A DNA stretch of 64,000 nt from CAWBRY01 sp963791295 (lineage in GTDB: Bacteria; Bacteroidota; Bacteroidia; Chitinophagales; Chitinophagaceae), in the NCBI GenBank assembly GCA_963791295.1, contig CAWBRY010000001.1, positions 2,046,001-2,110,000 of the forward strand, given 5' to 3'. Below, piece by piece: positions 29,629-38,889 of the stretch (positions are counted from its first letter, which is position 1; every line of letters starts with the position of its first letter). The position numbers and the translations under genes were made by a program. The notes below the pieces were generated by a model, which saw only the letters and a list, made by a program, of their open reading frames with translations, had not been told where the DNA came from and made no database searches.

Positions 29629-30062
29629 TAAATTCCAAGTCAATCACTGAAGCATTCATGAAAAATGAACACGGGTTATCCCGATCCTTATTCTAAAGCT
29701 TTCCTCACGTACATACAGTGAATTGAGTTTCGAACTCACGAAAGGTTTTAACAATAATTCAGGAAGCCATAAAAGGGGGCTCAATATCTGTCAAGAGATA
29801 TAGAGAATTCAACTCCTAATGCGGAATATCTTCATCCCCTATATGTATATTATGAAGCATACTAGATTATTCCTTCTATATATTGTTAAAATCAAATAGG
29901 CATAGCTAGAGACCGACAGCATTACCTTTGGATGTGTTTGCATAGAATCCCCAAAAAGATCAAAAATGGTAGCTTGCCAAACTTGCCATTTTGTCCATCC
30001 ATCCAAAAGAAAAGCTTACCCTGAAGAGTGTAAATGATGAAGGGAGGCAGAATAAAAAATGA
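29629..30062. other. Intergenic, holds diverged repeat copy B
   Basis: AT-rich, no gene. Most of it is the repeat described at 29799-30003. Confidence 0.5.
29799..30003. repeat. Diverged direct repeat, copy B
   Basis: Counterpart of 24936-25145 (shared cctatatgta core and aaagatcaaaa..tggtagcttgcc end). It closes the defence-cargo block on the right. Confidence 0.5.
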
Positions 30063-30697
30063 TCAATCCTTGAGGCAACGAACTGATATACCATCCGGCT
30101 TATAGCCCCCACCGAAACCAATGATGGCAACTGCGCTGAACAGGAAGCGTGTCCATGCAAAATTTGTACTGGACTCCGTTAAACTCCACCAATACCCATC
30201 CCTGCCAATCCCTCCAAAATTTCCCCCGTCATCTCGGAGGCCACCTGGAAGGCCTGTGAAGCCGCTGCTGTTTGAAGCATCGGTGTTAGGGCTTTCCCAA
30301 TGGGATGTGCCGATTTCTTTCATTTTTCCACCTGCTAAGCTCAATTCACCTAAACAGTCTGTAAGTACAGTCCATTCTGCATCCGTCGGAATATGCCAAC
30401 CTTGCGGTGCTAAACCTCTGGGATCGTTAACGGCATACCAGTTATACAATTTACCATAAATCGCCCCATTTGTGGGGTCATTATTATAATAGCACCAGGC
30501 TCCGGTCCGTAATGCAGCCCATTGTAATGGATCAGTTACCTGTGGTATAGCATCTCCGTTTCTATACGTTGTCACATCCAAATTTTGATCCATTCAAGTT
30601 TGGCTACAGATCCTTACTGAAGTGATTGGAACACTCCATCTTTATGACAAGAGATAAGCATTAAAATTCCTCCTAGTAATAGAAAATACTTTCTCAT
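30063..30697 (-). pseudogene. FISUMP lipoprotein gene with frame break and nonsense codon
   Basis: ATG at 30697 starts a lipoprotein leader (MRKYFLLLGGILMLISC). The frame is lost soon after, then SVPITSVRICSQT reads up to a TGA that stands exactly where FISUMP proteins have Trp (QTW-M). From there MDQNLDVTTYRNGDAIPQVT, YGKLYNWYAVNDPRGLAPQG, SGFTGLPGG and ISVRCLKD are intact to the stop. One substitution plus one indel separate it from a full-length gene. It may be decayed cargo of the element, or the damage may be sequence error. Confidence 0.7.
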
Positions 30698-31234
30698 AAC
30701 CTAAATTGAAGAATAGATGGTAGCCACAATTAAAAAGCAAGACAATGGATATAGACTTCGATTGGAAGAAGGCGCCTGCAGAGCTTGCGAATAGCGGTCC
30801 GTAGCAAGTTCGAGAGCATAGAAAGGTAAAGAAAAAAGGATCCATTTCAATAATTCTTCATTTCTCCTAAACGTCAGGACGATTGAATTGGAAAGACACA
30901 AGAGTATTTAGTGGTAGCAATTAGCCAAATCGTTCTTAAGAGATTCAAATGAACCATGCTGTGATTAAAGACAGCATAATAATCGTACATCTATGTTTTT
31001 AGATGAATATTTTTAGCGCATGCATATTTTTTGTAACTTCTATATCCTTTACTAACAGCTTATGTAAAAGATGCTTTTCACAGTCTTATCATAGCTGGAT
31101 TTGTCAATAAAAAAACCATTTCCCTGATACCAGTCACAATCTATCGGTTCATCGTTGGACGAACAAGTAAACATAATACACACTGCGATTGACAGTGAGG
31201 GGAGAATAAATTAACGTCAGTCTAAATCGTTAAT
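30698..31234. other. Intergenic, no gene seen
   Basis: About 540 bp of AT-rich sequence on the plus-strand side of the FISUMP gene's start. Short chance frames only; no repeat, RNA or terminator that I can support. Confidence 0.45.
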
Positions 31235-31636
31235 ATGAAGAAACATATTTTAATTCTTTTGTGCGGGTTTGTTCCATTGTTCGGGGCAAGCCAAAATAAC
31301 AAAATATTTAAAGTGCGAGCAAAGGAAATCACAAACGAAAACCGCTACTACTAAATATGGTACGCCATCCATTGTTGATTTTGTAGCATTTGATTTTAAT
31401 TCAAGCAGGATTAGTTTTGATAGAAATAAAACAGAAACCTATGATATTATTAAAATACAGAGGCGAGAAAAGATGATTATTGCTCAATTACTTGTTATTT
31501 CTGCAAAAATGAAGATTTAAAAGACTATGAGGTATGCTTATACTCACCAAATACAAAAGATAAAGTAATATTCACGGTGAAAGAAAGCAGTTCAACTGTT
31601 ACAACAATGATTATTTGTGCTTACATAAAAGAGTAA
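31235..31636 (+). CDS. Small secreted protein, frame broken
   Basis: ATG at 31235 gives a signal peptide (MKKHILILLCGFVPLFGASQ). The frame breaks near 31330 and 31455. The pieces KYGTPSIVDFVAFDFNSSRI, TEARKDDYCSITCYFCKNED and VCLYSPNTKDKVIFTVKESS join to a ~130-residue exported protein ending CAYIKE. No family recognised. It stands alone between the FISUMP relic and the SIR2 cluster. Confidence 0.45.
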
Positions 31637-31823
31637 ATAAAATATTAGCTATGATGGCATACTTTCATAATTCGGATCAAGCACACCATCCTACCTCCAA
31701 AAACGATATGAAATCTTAGTCATTTTCAGGGCATAAGCCCTGATGAACGTATCCAACAAATTTGAACTCACAGAGAAAGTGTAAAGATTCCTTCATAAAT
31801 TCGATTGTTAAGACCTTTTCGAA

Positions 31824-32189
31824 ATGAGAAATGATACAGAGCAAAGAGCTCAAAGAGAGGCAGACTGGTTGTGGGAATTGTTTATGGAGATATGGCATGA
31901 ACGACCTCATCTTTCTGAAGTAAGTGGGGACCCCCTGATGAGCCCTATACCAAAGACATGGATGTTCGATTATCTATTGGAAATGAGAAAATATCCAGAG
32001 CTTAAAATGGTGAAAGCTAATATTATCTTGTGTACGTTTGCTGAGCATGAATTGAGAAGATTGGGAAATGCTACGCCTAAGCACAGAGCATTAATTGATA
32101 ATGCTAAAAAGTTATTGCTTAGCGACAAACAAAATCTTCATACTGATAAGATAGATTATAATAGCGACAATACTAGAGATGTTAAATAG
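31824..32189 (+). CDS. Unknown 121-residue helical protein
   Basis: The frame is intact: MRNDTEQRAQREADWLWELF, then WMFDYLLEMRKYPELKMVKA and AEHELRRLGNATPKHRALID. It is helical and charged with a conserved-looking W-L-W pair near the start and is probably cytosolic. It is the first of three plus-strand genes leading to the SIR2 gene. No family recognised. Confidence 0.55.
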   Translation: MRNDTEQRAQREADWLWELFMEIWHERPHLSEVSGDPLMSPIPKTWMFDYLLEMRKYPELKMVKANIILCTFAEHELRRLGNATPKHRALIDNAKKLLLSDKQNLHTDKIDYNSDNTRDVK

Positions 32190-32257
32190 CCCCTCACTTT
32201 TAAAGAATGTTTCTAATAGCCTACTAGGTTGGATAGTTCATAATTTGACACAAACTT

Positions 32258-32821
32258 ATGGCTGACAATGCTGATATACTAGAACACGAGATATTAAAGG
32301 CACTTTATCTCCATACTTCACTTATGCAAGCTGGATATGGCACACCTGGCGGTAAATCAATACCAATCTTTGTAAGAGATTATAGTATGTCAATGCTTCA
32401 CTTTGGAACTTTGGTTGACGTTTTAAATAATCCAGAGAAATATAAAAACGAGACTGCCTTGCAATCCCTTATTGTAAAAACCGAAGACATTAATATAAAA
32501 AGGTACAATTGTGGTGATGTATCAAGTGCAATAGAATTATTATCGTTAAATAGGCACGTTGAGGATAAACTTATAAAGGATGGAAGCAAAAATGTAGGAA
32601 GGACAATAAAACTAACTTATAGAGGAGCAATAGACTTTAAAAGCAAGTTTTATTACAAAGAAAGAGAGAAGTATATTTCAATTTTAAGGAGCTATGACAT
32701 TCAGAAAAAAGAACGCTGGCTAAAGGAATATTGGATTTTAGTAGAAATACTTAAATATGTTATGGGCGGAATAATTGGCGCAGCAATAACTTTATTAGTA
32801 GTACGAATAAGTGGCAACTAG
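32258..32821 (+). CDS. Unknown 187-residue protein with C-terminal membrane anchor
   Basis: The frame is intact. A helical body (MADNADILEHEILKALYLHT, YISILRSYDIQKKERWLKEY) is followed by a single C-terminal span (MGGIIGAAITLLVV). A tail-anchored protein upstream of a SIR2-type effector could be a membrane sensor or target, but this is only position-based. No family recognised. Confidence 0.6.
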   Translation: MADNADILEHEILKALYLHTSLMQAGYGTPGGKSIPIFVRDYSMSMLHFGTLVDVLNNPEKYKNETALQSLIVKTEDINIKRYNCGDVSSAIELLSLNRHVEDKLIKDGSKNVGRTIKLTYRGAIDFKSKFYYKEREKYISILRSYDIQKKERWLKEYWILVEILKYVMGGIIGAAITLLVVRISGN

Positions 32822-32993
32822 ATAGTCAAATGACTCCAGTGGATCTATGATGTCGCCCTCAGGCCTTTCTTACTAAACCAAATGCATAGAATTCTTGTTT
32901 GAATTGTATGAGAACCATCCTGACAATTTCTCAGATAGGATTCAGGATGAACACTCAAAAGAAAAATCATTTGCTGCATGTTAATTCCTACAC

Positions 32994-34287
32994 TTGAATA
33001 AAAAGAGGGCTGTTTTCCTATTCGGCGCTGGAGCAACCATGCCCTGGGGTTCATTAAGCACAGCTGACTTAACACACTTAGTTTTGACGTCAGGATTTCG
33101 TATTACCGATAATAAAATGACTATTACCCAATACATTTATGATCGGTTAACTAACAAGGGATATGCTAAGACAGATATCAATTTTGAAACACTTATAAAT
33201 GTCATTGAAGAATTGCTTGTTTATTATTCAGAATTTAACTCTTCAAAGCAATTGCCCTCATTACTGAAATGCTTTTTTGATTCAACCTGTGAAAGTGATT
33301 TATTAAATTTCTCAGTAAAGAGTGGTAAAATCATTCATGGATATGAACTTCAAATTCCAAAAGGGGTTGATTATATTTTCTCACATCACGCTCTTCAAGG
33401 AGAAACCCCAGAGCAATTCTTCTTTCAGCATTTAATCGGAGAACTTTTATCTACTCTTAGTGCGTCCATTTCTGAATATGCTTACCACACTTCTGGCCAT
33501 TCAGTTCTGAACACGGAAGACGAGGTGAGTAAAACATTTGTTGAATGGATGAAACTCCAAACGAGTAATGGAATACTACGAATGTATACTTTAAACTATG
33601 ATAGAATTTTCAAAGTATTATTAGAAAAGAGCGGCTATTCCAGTGTTTGAAGGGTTTGATTGTGGAGAATTTATGAGCTTAGGGGAACATTATAGACCGA
33701 ATGTTCTCAAGATATTACAAGATACTGAAAGCAACGTGCACTATAATTTGCATGGTTCAGCTTATTGGGAAGTCCTTGATCTGGATGAGAATGAACTGCC
33801 CAATAGTGAGATCGTTCTGTCTGATAACATTCATCTGCAATCGAACAATAGCCCCGCTTCAATTCAAATTGAAAGGGGAAAAACACTACTCATAACCAAT
33901 ATCATTACAGGGTATCAAAAGGCTCAAAAGTCTATGCTTACACCCTTCAAACAAATGCAATCAGCATTTGATGCAGACTGCTGTTTAGCTGACACGATTA
34001 TGATCATAGGGTATTCCTTTGGCGATGAGCATATTAACTACACTTTGAAATCTGCATTAAGGTATAATCCATCAGTGAAGATTGTAATAGTAGACCCACA
34101 CTTCATTACAAATAAAATGGATTATGAGTTTGTATTGCGATTCTTCCCTTATAAATCGTCGATGGGTAATATGCGTCCTAAGAAGGTCAGCGATGGAATA
34201 TATAGCTACTTTGGTGGTGAATTTCTAGTTTACACGTTAGGTTTTAAAGAGTTTCTTCAAGCAGAAACTAAGGCCGCTAGGCTGTAA
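32994..34287 (+). CDS. SIR2-like domain protein (defence NADase type), one frame break
   Basis: No ATG is in frame near the fold start. TTG at 32994 gives MNKKRAVFLFGAGATMPWGS, whose G-A-G-A is the NAD-binding loop. Other SIR2 motifs follow: YTLNYDRIFKVLLE (the T-x-N-Y-D motif), VHYNLHGSAYW with the catalytic-type His, and IIGYSFGDEHINY. The frame breaks at 33640-33650 (SGYSS to VFEGFDCGEF). About 430 residues. This class (SIR2_2, distinct from deacetylase sirtuins) supplies the NAD-depleting effector in several anti-phage systems (Thoeris, DSR, short Ago, AVAST). No paired TIR, Ago or HerA gene is present, so a stand-alone or new pairing with the two upstream unknown genes is possible. Confidence 0.8.
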
Positions 34288-34723
34288 AGCTGTATCCCAC
34301 TAGCTAATCTTTTAGCCAGTATGTGATAACGTAAAGTACTGAACATGCAAACTACCCCCGGCATATTGATCCTCCGCCTCTATCCCTCCATGTTGCAATC
34401 GTGAACCTGAAAAATTTATGCGTCTCCAAAGAATTCCACTCTCCTAAATGATCAATCTGTAAGAGCTATCTGAACTCTGATTTGTCCAGCAAAAGAGTTA
34501 CTTCAAAAGTAATCCACAATTCTTCAATTCTTGAATTACGGGAACATACAAAGCTACCTTTTCAAATACAGGGATATTCTTAAAGCATATAAAGGCTTAA
34601 CCTGTCTAAAACTAACTGGGCATTACTCTATTCATCCTGGATTAAGCTATACCCAATATATACCTATTTGTGGATCAGATCAGCTCCTCGTTATCTATTT
34701 CTTAACCATAAATCAGTAACAAG
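34288..34723. other. Intergenic between SIR2 gene and Sak4-like gene
   Basis: About 435 bp. A short open frame (34531-34719) is hydrophobic and unlike the neighbours and I do not accept it. No repeat or terminator that I can support. Confidence 0.45.
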
Positions 34724-35599
34724 ATGAAAGTACAACTAGCAAAACGCAAGCAGGCCAAAATCAAAATGGCACTGCAAGGTTCCTCTGGCTCCGGGAAAAC
34801 AATGGGAGCATTAAACATTGCCTACGGTCTCTGTGGAGATTGGAGTAAAATTGCTGTGATCGACACAGAGAACTACTCAGCGTCCCTGTATGCTCACTTA
34901 GGGCCGTTCTCAGTAGTTAACATTACAGCACCGTTCTCACCTGAGAAGTACATAGAAGCTATCAAGCTTTGTGAGGATGGGGGATTTAAGGTCATCGTAA
35001 TCGACAGCATCTCCCATGAGTGGGAAGGTGTAGGTGGCATCCTAGAAACACATTCTAATATGCTTGGAAACTCGTTCACCAATTGGGCTAAGCTGACTCC
35101 TCGCCACAATTCCTTTGTTCAAGCAATCCTACAAAGCTCAGTCCATATTGTGGGCACGATTCGGAGTAAACAGGACTACGTCATCAGTGAAAAGAATGGC
35201 AAGCATGTACCCGAAAAGATTGGGTTGAAAGGTGTAACCAGGGAGGGAACCGACTATGAGTTCACCATAGTTCTGGAAGTTGACATTAAGCATAATGCTC
35301 ATGCCTCAAAGGACAGGACCGGATTGTTCATGGATCAACCGGAATTCAAGATCACGGCACAAATAGGAGAAAACGTTCTTGCCTGGTGTAATGAAGGCAG
35401 CCCATCTGAGCCCGAGGCCGATCAATTCTCGTACCAGATTAATACCTGTCAGTCGTATGATGAGCTCAAAAAGCTGTATGCTGATAATCCGCAGTACCAA
35501 AAATCCTACCATGGACAATTCCTAAATCGTAGGAAAGAGCTCCAAACAAATTCTCTAACCTCAAACCTATCAACCCATGGAAACGGCAATATTCAATAA
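34724..35599 (+). CDS. Sak4-like AAA_24 ATPase (ssDNA annealing/recombination)
   Basis: The product has 291 residues and is intact. The Walker A is QGSSGSGKTMGALNIA near residue 18, DTENYSASLYAHLGPF follows, and Walker B is VIVIDSISHEWEG. HIVGTIRSKQDYVI and LKGVTREGTDYEFTIVLEVD are typical of the phage and mobile-element AAA_24 group related to the RecA-core annealing protein Sak4. It probably binds single-stranded DNA and helps element replication or recombination. Its stop overlaps the DUF3871 start by 23 bp, so the two are translationally linked. Confidence 0.75.
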   Translation: MKVQLAKRKQAKIKMALQGSSGSGKTMGALNIAYGLCGDWSKIAVIDTENYSASLYAHLGPFSVVNITAPFSPEKYIEAIKLCEDGGFKVIVIDSISHEWEGVGGILETHSNMLGNSFTNWAKLTPRHNSFVQAILQSSVHIVGTIRSKQDYVISEKNGKHVPEKIGLKGVTREGTDYEFTIVLEVDIKHNAHASKDRTGLFMDQPEFKITAQIGENVLAWCNEGSPSEPEADQFSYQINTCQSYDELKKLYADNPQYQKSYHGQFLNRRKELQTNSLTSNLSTHGNGNIQ

Positions 35600-36554
35600 C
35601 ACACCTGCACCCGTTTTTGATCTGCATGCCTTATCAACCGACAAACCCTTCATTCAAGCTAACACGATAGAAAGCTCCTTGAAGGAGATCAAAAAGGGCC
35701 ACGTAATCCCTGTCTTCATCAAGGATAATGAGCCAGTCATATCACACTCCGACTTCATTGAGGCCACTCAAGAGATAGTGGCTGAGATTTACCCTTCTGA
35801 AACGATCTTGAGCCCAGCAGTCAGGCTTTCACACCCTATTAAGGGCAGAATACCCGAGGCAAAAGACAAACCTGCCATTCAACTTTTGGAGCATGAAAAA
35901 ACCTTGTACTACGAGAGGATGGCATTCATAATCGAAGTTCCCACGATCAATGATGAGATTGACGGGAATCTGCTGTCCCTTACGATTGGCGGGGTAAAAG
36001 CCTACAACCTGGATAACCTTCATAGTCGTAAAGGGGCTGAAGAGTCTTTCAAGATCTTCATAGGGTTCAAGAATACGGTTTGCACCAACCTCTGTGTCTC
36101 TACCGATGGATACCTCGGAGATCTCAAGGTCAAGAGTGCGGGTCAGCTCAAAGCCTCAATCCGGACTTTGGTACAAGGCAACAAGGCCAACTACCATCTC
36201 CATTCTTTGAGGAAGCTTACTGACTATTCCCTATCTGTAAATCAGTTTGCCCACCTCGTTGGTCGCTGCAGGATGTACAACTACCTCCCCAACGATCTGA
36301 AAATTGACATAAGCCCACTACTTCTGAGTGACACTCAACTCGGGGCTGTGGTCAGGGATTATTACAAGGATGATTCATTCTGCAAGGATGGGGAGGGTAA
36401 TATTAACCTGTGGAAGTTATACAACCTATTCACAGGGAGTAACAAGTCTTCTTACATTGATACCTTTCTGGAAAGGTCTGTGAATTCCTTCAGCTTTGTT
36501 CAGGATTTAAGATCAGCCCTAGACAATAGAGGCCAGAGTTGGTTTCTGCAATAA
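35577..36554 (+). CDS. DUF3871 family protein
   Basis: The product has 325 residues and is intact: METAIFNNTPAPVFDLHALS, GGVKAYNLDNLHSRKGAEES, FIGFKNTVCTNLCVSTDGYL, and the end VQDLRSALDNRGQSWFLQ. I recognise the DUF3871 family, found on Bacteroidota mobile elements and phages, often next to the ATPase gene seen here. Biochemical function is unknown; a single-strand-annealing or replication accessory role is an inference from linkage. The last ~28 codons are copied at 38110-38205 and in worn form near 38728, each time followed by the same hairpin. Confidence 0.75.
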   Translation: METAIFNNTPAPVFDLHALSTDKPFIQANTIESSLKEIKKGHVIPVFIKDNEPVISHSDFIEATQEIVAEIYPSETILSPAVRLSHPIKGRIPEAKDKPAIQLLEHEKTLYYERMAFIIEVPTINDEIDGNLLSLTIGGVKAYNLDNLHSRKGAEESFKIFIGFKNTVCTNLCVSTDGYLGDLKVKSAGQLKASIRTLVQGNKANYHLHSLRKLTDYSLSVNQFAHLVGRCRMYNYLPNDLKIDISPLLLSDTQLGAVVRDYYKDDSFCKDGEGNINLWKLYNLFTGSNKSSYIDTFLERSVNSFSFVQDLRSALDNRGQSWFLQ

Positions 36555-36575
36555 TCATCAATTCCTATCTGCTGC

Positions 36576-36607
36576 CCGTCCAACTCCTTAGGGAAAAGGA
36601 TGGACGG
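36576..36607. repeat. Cargo-boundary hairpin 1 (after DUF3871)
   Basis: CCGTCCA-ac-TCCTT-agggaa-AAGGA-TGGACGG, a 12-bp stem with a 2-nt bulge and 6-nt loop, 21 bp past the DUF3871 stop. The same word set recurs at 38221 and 38770. It may terminate transcription (no strong T run follows). Confidence 0.7.
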
Positions 36608-36633
36608 ACACCTTTTGAGTGTAAATTCGGGTC

Positions 36634-37371
36634 ATGGAAGTACACGCTCATACACATACCGCAAGAAAGAAATGGACGCATTATTTCTGGGAGTTTCTCA
36701 TGTTATTCCTTGCGGTATTCTGTGGTTTTCTGGCAGAAAATTTCAGGGAACACAAAATTGAAAAAGACAGGGAAAAACAATATATACGATCCTTTGTTGA
36801 AGATCTTGGTGCGGATATTAATAGCCTGGGTGAACGGATAAATTACAGCACATTCACACAAAAGCTGGCAGATTCAACAATAGGACTACTCACCCGCAAA
36901 GACCGGGATACAGTGGCTAAAGATATCTATCATTTTTTGAGGCAACTGCACCGGAGTGATCTGTTCACTGTAAATGACCGCACAATTATTCAGCTAAGAA
37001 ATGCAGGCGGTATGCGCATGATTTCTGATAAAGCTGTTTCCGATAGTATGATGGATTATTATAAACAAGTCGATTTTATCCGGTTTATTTTTGAAGAGTC
37101 AACCGAATTTAGGCATTCACTTCGTACTTATTTTCCAATGTTATTGGATGGGGTTGAGTATAGAAAATTTGAAAACGAAGAATTCAGAGATATGCCTGTT
37201 AAGGGGCAAGTGAAGTTACTGTCAGCTGATCCTGAAGTAATCAATGCCATTTTAATAACATTAAACCATATTAACGGTATGAATGAAATCATCAATCATT
37301 TATTAAATAATTTAAGAAAAAAAGCACGTGGAATAAGAGAGTTCATTTTGAAAAAGTACAATTTATCTTAA
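36634..37371 (+). CDS. DUF6090-type membrane protein, copy 1
   Basis: The product has 245 residues. It has a His-rich start (MEVHAHTHTARKKW), one membrane span (YFWEFLMLFLAVFCGFLAEN), then a helical cytosolic or periplasmic part (FVEDLGADINSLGERINYST, RNAGGMRMISDKAVSDSMMD). This is the DUF6090 family of Bacteroidota, function unknown. Copy 2 follows after 9 bp. The N-terminal third is nearly the same in both while the rest has diverged, so this is a tandem duplication under different selection. Confidence 0.75.
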   Translation: MEVHAHTHTARKKWTHYFWEFLMLFLAVFCGFLAENFREHKIEKDREKQYIRSFVEDLGADINSLGERINYSTFTQKLADSTIGLLTRKDRDTVAKDIYHFLRQLHRSDLFTVNDRTIIQLRNAGGMRMISDKAVSDSMMDYYKQVDFIRFIFEESTEFRHSLRTYFPMLLDGVEYRKFENEEFRDMPVKGQVKLLSADPEVINAILITLNHINGMNEIINHLLNNLRKKARGIREFILKKYNLS

Positions 37372-37380
37372 ATATTAGAG

Positions 37381-38109
37381 ATGGAAGTGCACCACCACAC
37401 TCATACCGAACGGAAAAAATTCACTCATTATCTCTGGGAGTTTCTCATGTTGTTCCTTGCCGTGTTCTGTGGATTTTTAGCTGAAAATTATAGGGAAAAT
37501 AAAGTTGAGCATCAACGGGCACAAGAACTTGTTACCTCTTTATTAGAGGACCTGCAGCATGACACAGCCCAATTAAATATGTTAATAAAATATCGAGAAA
37601 CAAAAAAACTAAATCATGATAGTTTAAATGTCCTTTTACAAAGTCCTTTGGAAACAATTGACCGCAATTCTTTTTACAGTAACCTTTTACACACCACCAC
37701 TCATTACGCGTTCAGCCAAGCATCTGGTACAATTAGCCAATTAAAAAATGCAGGATACCTGCGTTATTTTTCTGATGATAAATTGATCAGGATGATATCA
37801 AATTATGAATACTATACTCAGGATTTCAAATTAAGTGAGGCAGTTGAAATAGAATGGACACATAAATTGATTGATTTTGTCGCTTTTAACCTTGACAATT
37901 CTATTCTTACAGAATTGTTTACTGAAAATAAACACCCTGAAGGAACTGGGATATCATTTTATAAACCAGATGGAGTGCGAAATTTAAAGGGGGTAATAAA
38001 CGAGTTAGTTTTTTTTAATCATGCTATGCAATATGAATTGTATCCAATTCAAAAAAAAGAAGCAGGTAAATTAATGGATTATCTCCATCAACAATTTCAC
38101 CTGAAATAA
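37381..38109 (+). CDS. DUF6090-type membrane protein, copy 2
   Basis: The product has 242 residues, starting MEVHHHTHTERKKFTHYLWE and sharing the span FLMLFLAVFCGFLAEN with copy 1. The helical part reads LEDLQHDTAQLNMLIKYRET and SQLKNAGYLRYFSDDKLIRM. It differs from copy 1 over most of the C-terminal region. Directly after its stop comes a truncated copy of the DUF3871 gene end. Confidence 0.75.
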   Translation: MEVHHHTHTERKKFTHYLWEFLMLFLAVFCGFLAENYRENKVEHQRAQELVTSLLEDLQHDTAQLNMLIKYRETKKLNHDSLNVLLQSPLETIDRNSFYSNLLHTTTHYAFSQASGTISQLKNAGYLRYFSDDKLIRMISNYEYYTQDFKLSEAVEIEWTHKLIDFVAFNLDNSILTELFTENKHPEGTGISFYKPDGVRNLKGVINELVFFNHAMQYELYPIQKKEAGKLMDYLHQQFHLK

Positions 38110-38205
38110 AACTTCGATGTAGGTCGGTCAGTAAGCTCGTACACCTTCGTTGAGGAACTGAAAGGAGCACTAGATAACAAGGCCCAAAGCTGGTTCTTGC
38201 AATAA
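38110..38205 (+). pseudogene. Truncated copy of the DUF3871 3' end
   Basis: GRSVSSYTFVEELKGALDNK and AQSWFLQ-stop copy the last ~28 residues of the DUF3871 protein (SVNSFSFVQDLRSALDN, GQSWFLQ). No start codon or upstream part exists here. It is followed by the same aataatc spacer and hairpin as the full gene. Confidence 0.8.
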
Positions 38206-38220
38206 TCTTCAGTTCCTGCC

Positions 38221-38262
38221 TGTCCGTCTGTCCAACTCCTAAGGGAAAAGGATGGACGGACA
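38221..38262. repeat. Cargo-boundary hairpin 2
   Basis: TGTCCGTC/GACGGACA forms an 8-bp outer stem around TCCT/AGGA. The sequence is nearly the same as hairpin 1 plus the extra tgtccgtc arm. Confidence 0.7.
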
Positions 38263-38328
38263 ATCTTTAGGTTAAGCAGACTAACAATTTTGATGGTATT
38301 ATTTCTATATTTAGTACAAATACTTCAT

Positions 38329-38631
38329 ATGAAAAAGAAAGTTGATCGCTATTCTAAATTCGAGATCATCAGGCGACTCAATTCCATGCGAAAGAAAATC
38401 TCAAATAAGAATTTGAAGGTGGGTGACCGTTTTATTTATGAGGGTTATTCGAGCCTATTATTTAAAACGGATATTCGACCAAACAAAGGAAAATATCTTT
38501 GCAGTGATGAAAAGGGAAGTACCATTTGGATTGATGGGCAAGTAGAAGTAACAAGAATTAATGGAGTCGTAATGGAATTATCCTATTTGTCTCGACGGTT
38601 TAAGGAGGAATGCCTGTTGCAAGGAAATTAA
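38329..38631 (+). CDS. Unknown 100-residue cargo protein
   Basis: ATG at 38329 gives MKKKVDRYSKFEIIRRLNSM, then a beta-rich part (VGDRFIYEGYSSLLFKTDIR, GSTIWIDGQVEVTRINGVVM). It is basic at the N-terminus, small and cytosolic, and could bind nucleic acid. It lies alone between hairpins 2 and 3. No family recognised. Confidence 0.5.
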   Translation: MKKKVDRYSKFEIIRRLNSMRKKISNKNLKVGDRFIYEGYSSLLFKTDIRPNKGKYLCSDEKGSTIWIDGQVEVTRINGVVMELSYLSRRFKEECLLQGN

Positions 38632-38769
38632 AAATATCGGATGGACATTTTGACTAAAAATGCCTATTGATCGAATGATGATTGCTTGTGTCTTCTTAAC
38701 TCAGACGGCAAAGGTCTATGTATAACTATGGCCTGGAAAGGGCATCTACAATAAATCTTCATTCCTATT

Positions 38770-38812
38770 TGTCCGTCTGTCCAAGATTCCTAGGGAAACG
38801 GATGGACGGACA
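38770..38812. repeat. Cargo-boundary hairpin 3
   Basis: TGTCCGTC/GACGGACA again, with attcctagggaaacggat between the arms. A worn DUF3871-end remnant (ggcctgg...caataaatcttc) precedes it and a DUF6090 relic follows. Confidence 0.7.
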
Positions 38813-38834
38813 GCTTTGAATGTAAATTCGGGCT

Positions 38835-38889
38835 ATGGATGCACACCCTCATAGTCCACGGAAGAAATGGACACAATACACGCACTAGC
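38835..38889 (+). pseudogene. DUF6090 N-terminal relic
   Basis: ATG at 38835 reads MDAHPHSPRKKWTQYTH and stops. This matches the His-rich start of the two DUF6090 genes, and the 15 bp before it (gtaaattcgggctatg) match the 36620 region. The rest of the gene is gone. Confidence 0.65.

Noticed and set aside
32877..32988. Short frame ending EHSKEKSFAAC before the SIR2 gene
   Set aside because: Protein-like (FELYENHPDNFSDRIQDE) but only ~36 residues with no start in frame; could be a small gene with a break, not supported enough to list.
34531..34719. 62-residue frame before the Sak4-like gene
   Set aside because: No ribosome-binding site and unlike its neighbours in composition; probably chance.
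36576..38812. Integron-like attC cassette array
   Set aside because: The hairpins are short, lack paired R/L boxes and no integron integrase is present. The repeated part includes coding sequence of DUF3871, which fits recombination between copies of a gene end better.
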